Positions 24,515-34,294 of a stretch of DNA of 64,000 nucleotides are shown in pieces. Numbering within the stretch: the first letter of the stretch is position 1; each line of letters starts with the position of its first letter. The position numbers and the translations under genes were made by a program. The stretch is from the NCBI GenBank assembly GCA_029582165.1, contig CM055872.1, positions 32,576,261 to 32,640,260 on the forward strand, in the 5' to 3' direction. The DNA comes from Portulaca oleracea. Taxonomy: Eukaryota > Streptophyta > Magnoliopsida > Caryophyllales > Portulacaceae. A model generated the notes under the pieces. That model had not been told where the DNA came from, made no database searches, and was given only the letters and a program-made list of their open reading frames with translations.

Positions 24515-25816
24515 TCAAGGATCCTCGCTCGGTGGGGAAGCGTTGGTTTGGTTGTTAGGAGGTGGAGGAGGGTGATGGTACATAGTCTGGATAAGGTCAG
24601 AAAGTCGGGATATAGATTCTTCCAAACGTGTGAAACGCACATCGGAGGTTTCTCGCCACTCGGTAAGGTAGGTTTGCATGTCATCGAGTCGACGCTCACT
24701 CCTACCAACTGCTAGTTGGAAGTCGCGACCTAGCTCTTGGAGGGTGTTGAAACGCGCCTCATGGTCAAAGGGTGGTTGGGGTTGAGGTGCGGCGGGTGCG
24801 TGAGGTATGGGAGGGAGCCAAAGAAGGTTCGGTTGGTCCCTAACAGATAGGTGGTCGTGGGGTAGAGGGACACGGGCATTGTTACGATAAATCCATAAAA
24901 AACGGTGATCGCCGTCAGACGCACACATCTCGAAAGAGCGGCATTGGTTACCGTCCAGGTATATGTTTCCCGGAACACAGTCTGGGTAGTTAGGGTTCGG
25001 TCTAAAGCCAAACTGGCTGGCAAGGTGGGTGACATAGCCACCTATGGCTATCCCTGCAGTGGACGAGCTCGGGATACGAGAGATGTGGGTGGCAAAGAGG
25101 GCGGCTGGATCGGCTTGGTCATCGTTGTACAGCATAGCATGCAGCATATAACAATCGGCCTTAGTGGCCTTGTTGGAACTACCTGGTCTCCCAAAGATGC
25201 CGCAAGAGAGGATGCGGTGTGCATACCTCAAAGCGGGGTTGCGAATAAGTCTATAAGGGGTGTTATTGGGGTCCCAATTATCAAAACCAGATATATCCCT
25301 AAAGAAACCCTTCCCGTCCCAGTTATGAGGGATAGTCGGTCCACTATGGTTGGTTTTTTCAGGGAATCCAAAGGTCTTAGCAAATCTATTCAGGGTCATA
25401 TGACAGATTTCTCCTAGCAATTGAAATTTAATCAGCCCATCATGACCTTCAAGGATGACCTCTACGGTGCTCAGGAATTCTAGAGTCAAAGATTTAAAGG
25501 TGAGTTCATCAAGCTGAGCTACCCTAGACATACGGCCACGGTTCAAAAGCCACATAATATCATCAAGCATGCCACAGTCACTTAGGAAGCGTTTATGTAA
25601 ATATCTAGTCGGGATAAGGTTGTGTTTAGATAAGGGGTCATACCTTTCCTTTGTCGCTCCTTCAAAATTGAAGGGGTTACCGGATCGCATCCCCATCGAA
25701 GTGGTTGCTTTTGCTTTCCCTTTTTCCGCAGTTGTAGCTTTTCTTTTCTGGCTTCCCCCAGCTTCATCATCGCCAGGATCTCCAGCCATGAAACTTGGGT
25801 TCTTCGTTCTAACCAT
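24515..25816 (-). CDS. ATHILA-family ORF (env-position protein)
   Basis: Intact 433-residue ORF beginning MVRTKNPSFMAG. The basic N-terminus (QKRKATTAEKGKAKA) is NLS-like. The central region (RYDPLSKHNLIPTRYLHKRF, LLNRGRMSRV, LTLEFLSTVEV, CHMTLNRFAKTFGFPEK, RYAHRILSCGIFGRP) has the pattern of the ATHILA ORF-1 family, which in Athila elements lies downstream of pol. Residues about 355-415 could form a coiled coil, followed by a Pro/Asn-rich tail. No signal peptide or membrane segment is evident. Function is unknown. It is the only long unbroken transposon ORF in the window. Assignment is by remembered pattern. Confidence 0.65.
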   Translation of the reverse strand: MVRTKNPSFMAGDPGDDEAGGSQKRKATTAEKGKAKATTSMGMRSGNPFNFEGATKERYDPLSKHNLIPTRYLHKRFLSDCGMLDDIMWLLNRGRMSRVAQLDELTFKSLTLEFLSTVEVILEGHDGLIKFQLLGEICHMTLNRFAKTFGFPEKTNHSGPTIPHNWDGKGFFRDISGFDNWDPNNTPYRLIRNPALRYAHRILSCGIFGRPGSSNKATKADCYMLHAMLYNDDQADPAALFATHISRIPSSSTAGIAIGGYVTHLASQFGFRPNPNYPDCVPGNIYLDGNQCRSFEMCASDGDHRFLWIYRNNARVPLPHDHLSVRDQPNLLWLPPIPHAPAAPQPQPPFDHEARFNTLQELGRDFQLAVGRSERRLDDMQTYLTEWRETSDVRFTRLEESISRLSDLIQTMYHHPPPPPNNQTNASPPSEDP

Positions 25817-27487
25817 CTAAACATCAATTGAATGTGAGCATAGTAATCATACGTACTTAGACACCCCCATGCTTGCTTGATACTTAGAGGGTACCAAATC
25901 AAGATCAGGCAAGCACAAAAGTTAAGCAGAGTAGTCAAATTCGTTCAACAATCCACATATAACCCAAATTTCAACATCTTAAGCTTATTTCAAACTATGT
26001 CATAAAATTTCACACACCAAAGCAACAAAAATATGATTTTCAATCAAGGTTACTAACTCTAGACAAGCAACTAGTATCAAAAACAAACTCAAGTATCGCG
26101 ACATCCTCGAGCTAGAACTGTGGTTTACTGAATAGATTCAACAAGTTGCTTGAGAATTCATACATAATGACACCACAAAATACTAGTAATTGACTATGAG
26201 AAGTGAAGTGAGAATTACAACACAGTGTAAACAAGTTCAGGGTGGACTCTCAACATAACCACGAACAACCAAACTGTGCAAACTTGAAATTTTCACATAA
26301 CAAGCTGGTTCACAGTCAGTTTATACTCATAACAGAACAATCCATACTTCTCCATCATTTGCACAGTAGCATTCAAGATTCAAAATTCTCAACTCAAACT
26401 CTCACCCTACTGCTTTAGGACAGAACATCACATTCCCAGAACAGAGGTTCACATATTCAAACATCCAACTCCCAAATTTCATATCATTCACTTCCAAATT
26501 CAACAACATTGCTTCCACATTGCATAACAATCAACAAAGATACCAAATTTTCCAAATCAAACAACCTAAAATTACTAGCTTGTATCAAAAATTACTCAAG
26601 TAGTGCACCAAACCTAAGCATGAACAATGGTGATTTCAAACAAATATTTACAAGAGAAACTCATGAAATTTGCATAGACTCACCAAGAAATACTAGCTAA
26701 TAACAATGGAAGATAAGAGATAAATAAGAATCATACCTTTAATTCGTTGAATGTAAGAAGAAGCAAAATTGCAAGTAAAAACAATTTTCCAGATTTCAGA
26801 TCCGGAAATTGAAATTTGGGCGACTGGAAGTAAGGCAATGAGCTTGAGTGGTTCGGGGAGGTCAAACGAAGAAAAAAAGAGGTGAAAGAAGAAGAAGGAT
26901 GGAGGAGGAGAAGAGAAAGGGGAGGGAGTAGTGGTGTGGTCGCGGTTGGGGAGGAGAAGAGGGGCGCTGGGCAAAGGGTGAGCAGCGTCGGGAGTCTTTT
27001 TGAAAGAAATTAGGGCTTCCAAATTTTGTTTGACGGTAACTAAAAACATAAAAAGAGGAAACGTTGGGCGCGTTTTTCCAGCGCTACCAGCGCTTTTTCT
27101 TTTCTCACAATGTTTTGTTTTTGTGAATGACGCGGCTAGCGTTTCAGGAAACGCTGCCAGTGTCTTTTTACCTGATGTTTACTCGCTTTTATTTTCTCCC
27201 TTCCGTTTCCTTTTTATCTTGGTTTCCTACAGTATAACAATAAGGGCAAGTTTATAATTTTAATGATCAAATTATCAAATAAGTAAATTGAGATCAAAAA
27301 TTAGGATTAAAAATTTAGGAAGAACGAACGAAAATTAGAGATTCTAGAAAATTAAAATAAACTCAGTTAGTAAGCTAGGATCGGGGTCTCCGTTCCAGAT
27401 GACGTCAAGGCCCTTAATAGCTTGTCAAACTCTCCTCCATGCGGTTTGCAAGCTGACAGGTTAGAAATTAACTGAAAACTCATAAAA
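25817..27487. other. Non-coding interior of the Athila-like element (pol position)
   Basis: About 1.7 kb between the ATHILA ORF and the gag block, where pol would lie in an autonomous relative. It is AT-rich, with a third CCCCCATGCTTG site (25864) and GCGCT/CAGCGC-type palindromes at 27065-27170 like those in the LTRs. No RT or integrase motif in any frame. Confidence 0.55.
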
Positions 27488-28192
27488 TTAAACGTTAGTA
27501 AGTAATAAATCAAATTTACTAGAAAAATCAAAAGATTCAAAGTATTTGGTCCACGGAATTTTTCTGGGATAGTCCTCTAGGTATATATGATAAGGATCAA
27601 GGTAGGGCTCATGACTTCTAGACTTACCTAAGGACAACTTATTAAAAATATCATAGGTTTCACAAAAATTAACCTCATATCCTATGTTAACAAGATCATC
27701 TAAGGTCTTTTGATCAGGTATGGGTTTCTCAAGGATTTCAGGTGAAACCGAAGGTGGTAAACAAGGAATAGGATCATCGAGAAAATGATCAAATAAATCA
27801 TCGGATTCAAAGGGTACAAGGTAAGCAAGATTCTCGTTTGGAAGTTTTACCTCACTACTAATTTCATCGCTAGAATATTCCTCATGAACAAAATCAAGTG
27901 ACTCATAATGAAAATCATCTTCGTACCTAGTATCTAACCCAATAGGTTCACTCACCTCATACTCCGTCGTAAAGTCGAGTTTTGCTTTGGCTAGATAAGC
28001 TTTGATTAGCCTTTGAGGAAACGGTATGGGTGGTATATAGACTCTTTGGTTAGTTACTGGTGGGTCACCTTGTTCTATCATATCCCCGTGGATAGCAACA
28101 TCTACTGTAGGTTCTTTTTCGGGTTCAGGCTCTCTACTCTCAGGTTGGCTTCTCTTGGGTTCATCTAATTGTTTTCCGCTCCTAAGAGTCAA
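27488..28192 (-). pseudogene. Athila gag-pol junction segment (TLRSGK region)
   Basis: Starts with TLRSGKQL, a hallmark just downstream of gag in Athila-type polyproteins, then IPPIPFPQRL, also typical of the region before the protease. It continues as an acidic stretch (ESDDLFDHFLDD) and stops at 27488 before any protease motif. In the upstream direction the shared motif T-N-A-L-T-L-R-S-G-K is only readable if the frame shifts by one base relative to gag, near 28200. This may be decay or a frameshift site. Confidence 0.55.
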
Positions 28193-28196
28193 AGCA

Positions 28197-29225
28197 TTAG
28201 TATTCCATTGTATTCACAGTAGAAGAGTTAGGGGAGGTGTCCTGGTCAGTTAATTGAGTCTCTAGATTTTTATTTAGATGGGTCAGGACCTCTATCTTTT
28301 CCAAAAGATTCTTAATAGTCTCTTTTTGTTCTTGCTGGATTGACACAAGACTTTTCACTATAGATTCTAAGTTCGGGTTTCGGTCAACAGAGTGGACTTG
28401 TTGGGTTTGGTCGTTACAGGCTATTTTCGTAGGACATGCTGAAATCTCATGCTTGGTCGAGTTACGTGGTGAAGGTGATGATACAGGTGAGTCTTGACGG
28501 TCTATTCTTTTCACCAAAGTATCAAGTTTAGTAGTTAATAAAGAAATCGCATCAATATTTTGCTTACCTCCCACACTATGGCGGGGTTCTGACCATTGAC
28601 GTGAGTTGTTCGCCAAATTTTCGATCAAGTCCGTGATCTCAGGTATAGTCTTGTTCATGATATCGCCTCCAGCAGCTGAGAGGATGCTTTCTCTTGTCAA
28701 CTTGTTTATTCCGTCAAAGAATGACTGGATTGGAACCCAAGGTTCGAATCCGTGTTGAGGACATTGGCAGAGAAGGTCCTTGAATCTATCCCAAACTTCA
28801 TAGAGCGGCTCGTCAAGCTCTTGGGTGAATGTCGAAATCCAGTTCCTCAAGCTAGTAAGCTTGCTAGGAGGAGAATATATTTCCAAGAACGTGCTGGCGA
28901 GTTCGCTGAACGTGGTGATTGAGTTGGGAGGGAGCGAGTCAAGCCACTCCCATGATTTACCTTCTAAAGAGAATGGGAAGAGCCTCAGCTTGATAGCTTC
29001 TTCCGAGACGTTGTTGGCCTTGAAGGTATCACAAGCTTGGTGGAAGAGGCGTAGGTGGCGATTTGGATCTTCGCTTGGATGTCCACGGAAAGGCTCCTTG
29101 GACACTAAGTCGATTAGCGATTGTCATAGTTCGAAATCTACAGCTTCAATGGTCGGGACTGCAATTGCGGACTGGGGGTTATCGAGTGTCATATATTGGC
29201 CCAGTGTTCGTGGTTGATCGGTCAT
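28197..29225 (-). pseudogene. Athila gag, one early stop
   Basis: The ATG at 29225 opens MTDQPRTLGQYMTL. A TGA at 29124-29126 (codon 34, probably a mutated CGA) breaks the frame, which then runs to 28197. The retrotransposon gag domain spans about residues 55-165: RHLRLFHQACDTF, LRLFPFSLEGKSWEWLDSLP, FLEIYSPPSK, EPLYEVWDRFKDLLCQCPQH. A C-terminal helix with heptad-like leucines follows. No CCHC knuckle is seen. Gag packages element RNA. Confidence 0.75.
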
Positions 29226-29569
29226 CTCTTCCACTTCGCACCTAGCTTCTTCTTCTTATTGTTGTTCTTTCTCCAATTCTTTGCTTTTTACTTCTTTCTC
29301 GTAGGGTTCATCCAGTCTCGGGATCGAATCCGAATGAGAAATCTTTTTATGTAAACCTGAAAAAGGACAAAAACAAGAATACCAAGCATAATCAAAAGTA
29401 ATAATAAAGAAGATAAAGAAAATATATTGAGGTAAATCAAGAAAATAAAGAATCGCCATTTTTTGGATTTTTAAATTTTTAAATTTTTATTTGATTTTTA
29501 GGGTTTAAAGAAAAGCAATAAAAACCTAGTCAACCAGAGTGCGTTCGTCTAATGGTGGTTGGGGAAACA
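29226..29569 (-). other. Leader of the Athila-like element
   Basis: Untranslated sequence between primer site and gag, AT-rich with short homopurine runs; no ORF. Confidence 0.5.
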
Positions 29570-29595
29570 AGTCCCCGGCAACGACGCCAAAAACT
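29570..29595 (-). other. Primer-binding site, tRNA-Asp type
   Basis: On the minus strand the bases after the 5' LTR read TTTTTGGCGTCGTTGCCGGG, complementary (one mismatch) to the 3' end of tRNA-Asp. This fixes element orientation. Confidence 0.75.
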
Positions 29596-30940
29596 TGACA
29601 GACCTAAAACTAATAGGTGTCTGTGTACCGCAAGTGTACGGGTCTGTGTAGTAATAAAATATCGTTCTCCCTCAGGGACTTGTGTTCAACTGCGCACTAA
29701 ACTAGTTCACTACAAAGGATGCTAGGCCGATCAAAGGGTTGTTGGTAATGATTCAGATAATTAACTAAGGAAGCAGGAAATTAAAAGATTCAACCAAATA
29801 ACTAAAAGAGTTTAGGGGAGTCTACTCTAGTCAATCAATCAAATTATCTACAATCTCGGTGCATGTAACAAGATAATTCGGGGTCTATAATCTTTCTAGG
29901 CCTTATCACTTCGATCTTTCGATCTTAGGTGAGTTATAGTGATTAAACTAAACATTATTCCTAACTATTTAGCCTAATCAAAGATAAGAACTTATTATAG
30001 ATTGACCCTAGGCAAGAATCATTATGTCTAACTATTTTCTAAATCTATTCAATCTACGCATTCCAATTCAAGACTCAAACTGTCGCTCTGTTGTCAAGAA
30101 TCTAAAACCAGGTAGAGACTCAAACTGTCGTTCTATTGCCAAATTACCATGACATACAATACACGCAGATTAAACGAATAAAAGGATAACCTAACACCGA
30201 AACTGTATTCAAATTCAATCAAAAGACATCGAGTTTATCCCCCAAACAAAGGGAAATTAGCTAATCATAATAAAAACTAAGAAAGCGATAATAAAAACTG
30301 AATAACGAAGCATAAAGTAAATAGAAATTAAACCGAACGTTCGAGTCGTCGAATTCGATCTCTTCGTGTCACTCGATTCGATCTCCTTCTTCTCCTCTTT
30401 CGTTCCTAATCTACTAGAACGGCTCCCCGAAGGGAGGAATTACAGAGAAAACCTATGACTAAACGGCGTGTAATAAAACTGTAAACTTTCTAGATTCAAA
30501 GATTGCGAACGGCGGAGTTTCGTTTTATACGAGTCAGAGGACGCTGGCAGCGTCCAAAACGACGCCACCAGCGCCAAAAATTAGCCGACAATCCCCAGCC
30601 TCTGCCTTAGACGCTGCTGGGGTGTGTTTAAACCCTGGTGGGGGAGGCTTCGTTGACGCGTGTGAACTTGGGCCTGTTGTTGGGTCGTTATGCATGGGCT
30701 GTGGCTTCAACTTTCTTCCTCTTCTAATTCTCTTTCTCTTTTCCTTCTCTTTTTCTTCCATTTTCTTCCAAAACTTCATGCTTTTAGGTATATTTTCATT
30801 AATCCCTGCAAAACACACCAATTCTCGATCAAGTGAAGAATATCATAGAAATTGGTATAAAAACATGGAATTTCAAATATAAAAAGCATGAAATATATAT
30901 TTTTTGAGCCCTAAAAATACTATATAAAAATAGCTTATCA
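29596..30940 (-). repeat. Right LTR (5' LTR) of the Athila-like element
   Basis: 1345 bp from TGACAGACC to TAGCTTATCA. Intact, and it shows the undisturbed target (CCAAATTACC near 30140) of the nested insertion in its partner LTR. A GACGCTGGCAGCGTC palindrome lies at about 30540. Confidence 0.85.
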
Positions 30941-30984
30941 CGCCTCCACCCGGACACAAGCCTAGGATGACTGCAAGCATTAGT

Positions 30985-31190
30985 GGGATTTTTTGTCTCA
31001 AAACAGTTGCATGTATGCACATTTGTTTTTGGTAATTGCTTGTAATGGAGGCATTTTGGTTTTTTTTTTTTTGTCTCAAAACAGTGGCATGTATGCACAC
31101 TTTTTTTTTTGGGAATTACTTGTAATGGAGGCATTTTGGGATTTTTTTTGTCACAAAATAGTGGCATATATGCACACTTTTGGTTGACCA
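30985..31190. repeat. Tandem repeat, about 75 bp x 3 (last copies partial)
   Basis: Units read TTTTTGTCTCAAAACAGTGG, CATGTATGCACACTTTTT, then GTAATGGAGGCATTTTGG; three starts of TTTTGTC(T/A)CAAAA at about 30990, 31068 and 31147. It lies just after the stop of the ULP1-like gene in the MULE core. Confidence 0.7.
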
Positions 31191-31199
31191 TTTTTAGTA

Positions 31200-31930
31200 A
31201 CTGTGTGATGACCATCACCAACTACATTGATGACCATTGAGTAATTTGACTTTTGTGACTGCAAATATATATATATACTTGTTTATTTCTGAAAAATATT
31301 AATACTAAAAAAAGGAAACAGTGATTAATATGGACATTAGACATAATTATTATGGACATCAGACATGACTAATATGGACACTAAAAGTTATGGCATGTAT
31401 AAATCTAAAAACGTGCCTCACTCTTTTTATATAAATGACAATGTACATCAGATATAATTGATATGGACACCAATATTGAGATATAGACATCAAATATTAC
31501 TACTAAAACAATGACAAAAAGGTGCATTATACATACGTAACGAAATGGACATCAGGCACTATTGATATGGACATTGTAAATGGACAGTATCAAATAACTG
31601 AATGGACATCAGACATATATATGAATGGACATGAACTATTATTCATGAAAAATAGACATCAAAATATTACTATTAAGCAATGACAATGTGCATTATACAC
31701 ATGCCCATCATTAAATGCATTGATGTCCAATCCATTGAATATTGATGACCATTTCATTGTTTTTATTTCATGTGTAAAAAAAAAAAGTCTATATATTGTG
31801 TTTCTCTTTCAATTCTTTCTCCTCTCCACATAAACACAGGTAATAGGAATGAGGTGACTAATCCGGACTGCATGCCCATCACCAAATACATTGATGTCCA
31901 TTCAATTGAATGTTGATGGCCGCTAATAAT
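31200..31930 (-). repeat. Degenerate ATGGACATCA repeat array
   Basis: Many imperfect ATGGACATCA units (the complement of TGATGTCCAT) lie between the two convergent MULE genes. Same motif as the intronic array at 9545-10125, but inverted. No gene in the stretch. Confidence 0.75.
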
Positions 31931-32538
31931 AGCTTTGTTGCAACCGAATTATCAAAAACAAATGTCTTTATTTAAAACAAACAACCAAAGTGGCAGTTTG
32001 TAAAATGAAGTATTCAAACAATGTGCCCCGAACAACCAACCAAAGTTTGTGTGTCCAAACAACCAACCAAAGTCTCGAAACAAATGTATTCAAATGAAAA
32101 AAAACAACAACAAAAAAGTAAAATTCATTGGTAACGCCCAAGACAGTTTCTACTGTCATGCGTTGCTATTGCATCACAACACTTGTACCGTCGAGCGTGT
32201 GCTTTCTGTTCAGCCGCAATCTCAGCGGGGGTCCTTGTCCGTTTCGCCCTCCTTTTTGTCGCAGAAACTGGAGACGGGTGTACAGTCGCTTCTTTCGGAA
32301 CAGGTGCCCCGAAATATGTCTCAAAATCTGATGACACATTATTTGATGCCTCACCGATACTCATTGCCTCCAGTTTTTTAATAAGGATGTCCGAGCTTTC
32401 CACAATAGCTTCCAGCATTGCCTCGTCGCAGTCAGCTATGTCCATACACCTGTAGAACCTGCTTCATGCATCAAATGTTAGTCATTTCTTCTTTGTTGAC
32501 TTGTCACATCCATCCTTTACGTACTTGTCGACCGGAAA

Positions 32539-33330
32539 TCATAGTTGCTTTGATGCCTTCTTTGTCCATCGACCAACGATTAAGCTGGATGGTACCTCAT
32601 CCAAATGCTTTATAACGAGCAAGACATGCGCGCATGGAATCCCTTGTAAGTTGAAGAACGGACAACTACAAGTTGCATCATTTGTCATCGTGTTGTGCAC
32701 GACATGCCTGTCAACCCTGCTATCCATATCCATGATTGTATACGTGCAGTCATGTTCAACCGTCGCCATCCCGACAATGCGACAGTCATTCAAGGCATTC
32801 TGAAGTTGTTCCCGAAACAGGTAAAAGTTGCAATGTGTGTACAATTGTCTGGCATGTCGTTCTATCATCAGGCGAGTCTCTAGTGTAGGGTGCGATGTCG
32901 TTGACACATTGTCGATCGACACCACACGATTTCGTTGAGCATCAACTGCATGCTCAAAACGCACCCAAAACTCAACATAACTCAATGTTTGGGACAGGAG
33001 CTTCCAAAACATCGAATTCTCACTCTCCGAGCCTGATGTCGTACGTAGCACCCCACCCAATGGGTGGTCCGAGAAGAATGCATGTGCCCAATCCTTTCTA
33101 ATCTCATATATGTTAGCTAACCATTGATTGTTACTCAAGCCGTATTTTTCAATAATCTCAGCCCACTTGCTCTCGAACTGCGTGTCTGTTTCAGATGCCC
33201 ACACACACAACTTCATATCATCAATGAACTCTTTGCACCCATTCAATTTGTGGCCAACTTTCTCGGGTAGCTTTCGCATTATGTGCCATATACAATACCT
33301 CCCCATTTTTAATGCAATCAGTATATTGAT
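32539..33330 (-). pseudogene. Transposase exon: C-terminal DDE part and SWIM zinc finger
   Basis: Begins YCIWHIMRKLPEKVGHKL after a probable acceptor, matching the C-WHI-x3-L-PEK block of MULE transposases. It continues with WLANIYEIRKDWAHAFF, an FE residue in VRFEHAVDAQR, and the SWIM finger CSCPFFNLQGIPCAHVL (CxC...CxH). About 260 residues, open to a stop at 32539, beyond the likely donor. Best preserved part of the transposase. Confidence 0.8.
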
Positions 33331-33555
33331 TAAGAAAACAAGTGGGAACACCCAACATACTAATGCCCGCGCACATATATGCTGATGTCCTCACACATAC
33401 AAGCTGACATCCATTTTGTAATATATTTAATGTTATTTATATGAGTAAAAAGATTATAATTGCCTCCTATAATATTGTAACATTCACACATAAGTATATA
33501 CACAATGACTTAACTGTGTCACACAACAAATCGTACTGCATGCACTCTGAACACT

Positions 33556-34289
33556 TCAAATAACCCATCTTTGATTGCAAATCTTGGTCATTACAAGATC
33601 CGACTGGTGCCCTTCCATCGCATCTATGAACTTTTCAAACAACCACACAAAAGACGAAGTTTTCTCATCTCTAAGGAGACCTGCCCCAAATGACACTAAT
33701 TTGCGATGATGGTTGATCCCGATAAATGCAGAAAAGACCATCTTATATCTATTTGTCTTATGCTTGGTAAATGCAGCAAAGTCGCCAAAAGCTGCATAGT
33801 CACGCCTACTCTCCGAATCACACCAAAACGCATACTTCAACTGCTTCTCCTCATCGACCTCATATGCATGATAAAAACCGGGGTCTTTCTCCCTGTTCCT
33901 CCTCAATATATCTACAAACATCTGTGCATCTAGGTCCACCAACACAGTCTTCAGAGACCGCTGGTAATTCTTCATATCTTGTATTGTACACCCCACATTG
34001 TCATATGACCCGACTTGTTCCTTGAATAAGTGGAAGGCTTTAGATGGCCCGACATTGGCCCTCGAAAACTTGTTCATCAAGTCAATGTGGATCCTACTCA
34101 CTTTCCGCGCCGATCGTTCCAGATGTCGTTTGCTTGGGCTTGTCATCTCGTAGGTATGGCCAGCATGAAACGTGATAACATCAAACCATCCTTCTCAGAT
34201 GACTTCAATATTAGTTTCGCTTCACAACCCTCCTTCGTTTCAACCCGACGCCTCAGCTTAATTTTGGGGGTGACCGGCTCACCACTATT
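33556..34289 (-). pseudogene. Transposase exon: end of FAR1 domain and start of DDE domain
   Basis: Reads RRRVETKEGCEAKLILK, then (after a one-base shift near 34187) FHAGHTYEMTSPSKRH, completing the Cys/His set of the FAR1 finger. NVGPSKAFHLFKEQVG and NVGCTIQDMKNYQR follow. In the DDE domain YAAFGDFAAFTKHKTNRYKM lacks the catalytic Asp of the usual F-D-T-T motif. VFSAFIGINHHRKLV, LLRDEKTSSFVWLFE and SDLVMT are clear, and the second Asp (T-D-Q) is only found one frame over (33590). Strongly family-typical but not functional. Confidence 0.75.
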
Positions 34290-34294
34290 GCCAT

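Larger units (their letters stand above)
12574..30940 (-). mobile_element. Athila-like Ty3/gypsy element without pol, itself carrying nested insertions
   Basis: Bounded by TG...CA ends and the 5-bp duplication CGCCT (12569-12573 and 30941-30945). The right LTR is 1345 bp; the left LTR, after subtracting the nested element and its TSD, is also 1345 bp. The minus orientation is shown by the primer site next to the right LTR, the G-rich tract next to the left LTR, and the gag strand. It encodes gag, a TLRSGK segment and an ATHILA-family ORF, but nothing with protease, reverse transcriptase, RNase H or integrase motifs. It therefore looks non-autonomous. It interrupts the last exon of the ULP1-like gene. 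Confidence 0.85.
6102..30970 (+). pseudogene. ULP1-like (C48-type) transposon gene, multi-exon, decayed and interrupted
   Basis: A long spliced gene running right from the MULE left end. A first exon MESNSRRSSSS ends at a strong donor (GTAAGTG, 6154). Later exons encode an N-terminal helical domain (7290-7904), a middle part (9317-10970), and a ULP1-like protease domain (11937-12573). Exon edges with GT/AG are visible at 7904, 9495, 11232, 11537, 12090 and 12366. A copia-like solo LTR sits in the exon at 8035-9316 and an Athila-like element splits the last exon at 12574-30940; after the latter the frame runs on as HPDTSLG to a TGA at 30968-30970. Stops at 7613-7615, 7742 and 7818 show decay. 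ULP1 proteins process SUMO-like modifiers; the role of transposon-borne copies is not settled. Confidence 0.7.

Noticed and set aside
24905..25417. 170-residue plus-strand ORF
   Set aside because: Antisense shadow of the ATHILA-family ORF.
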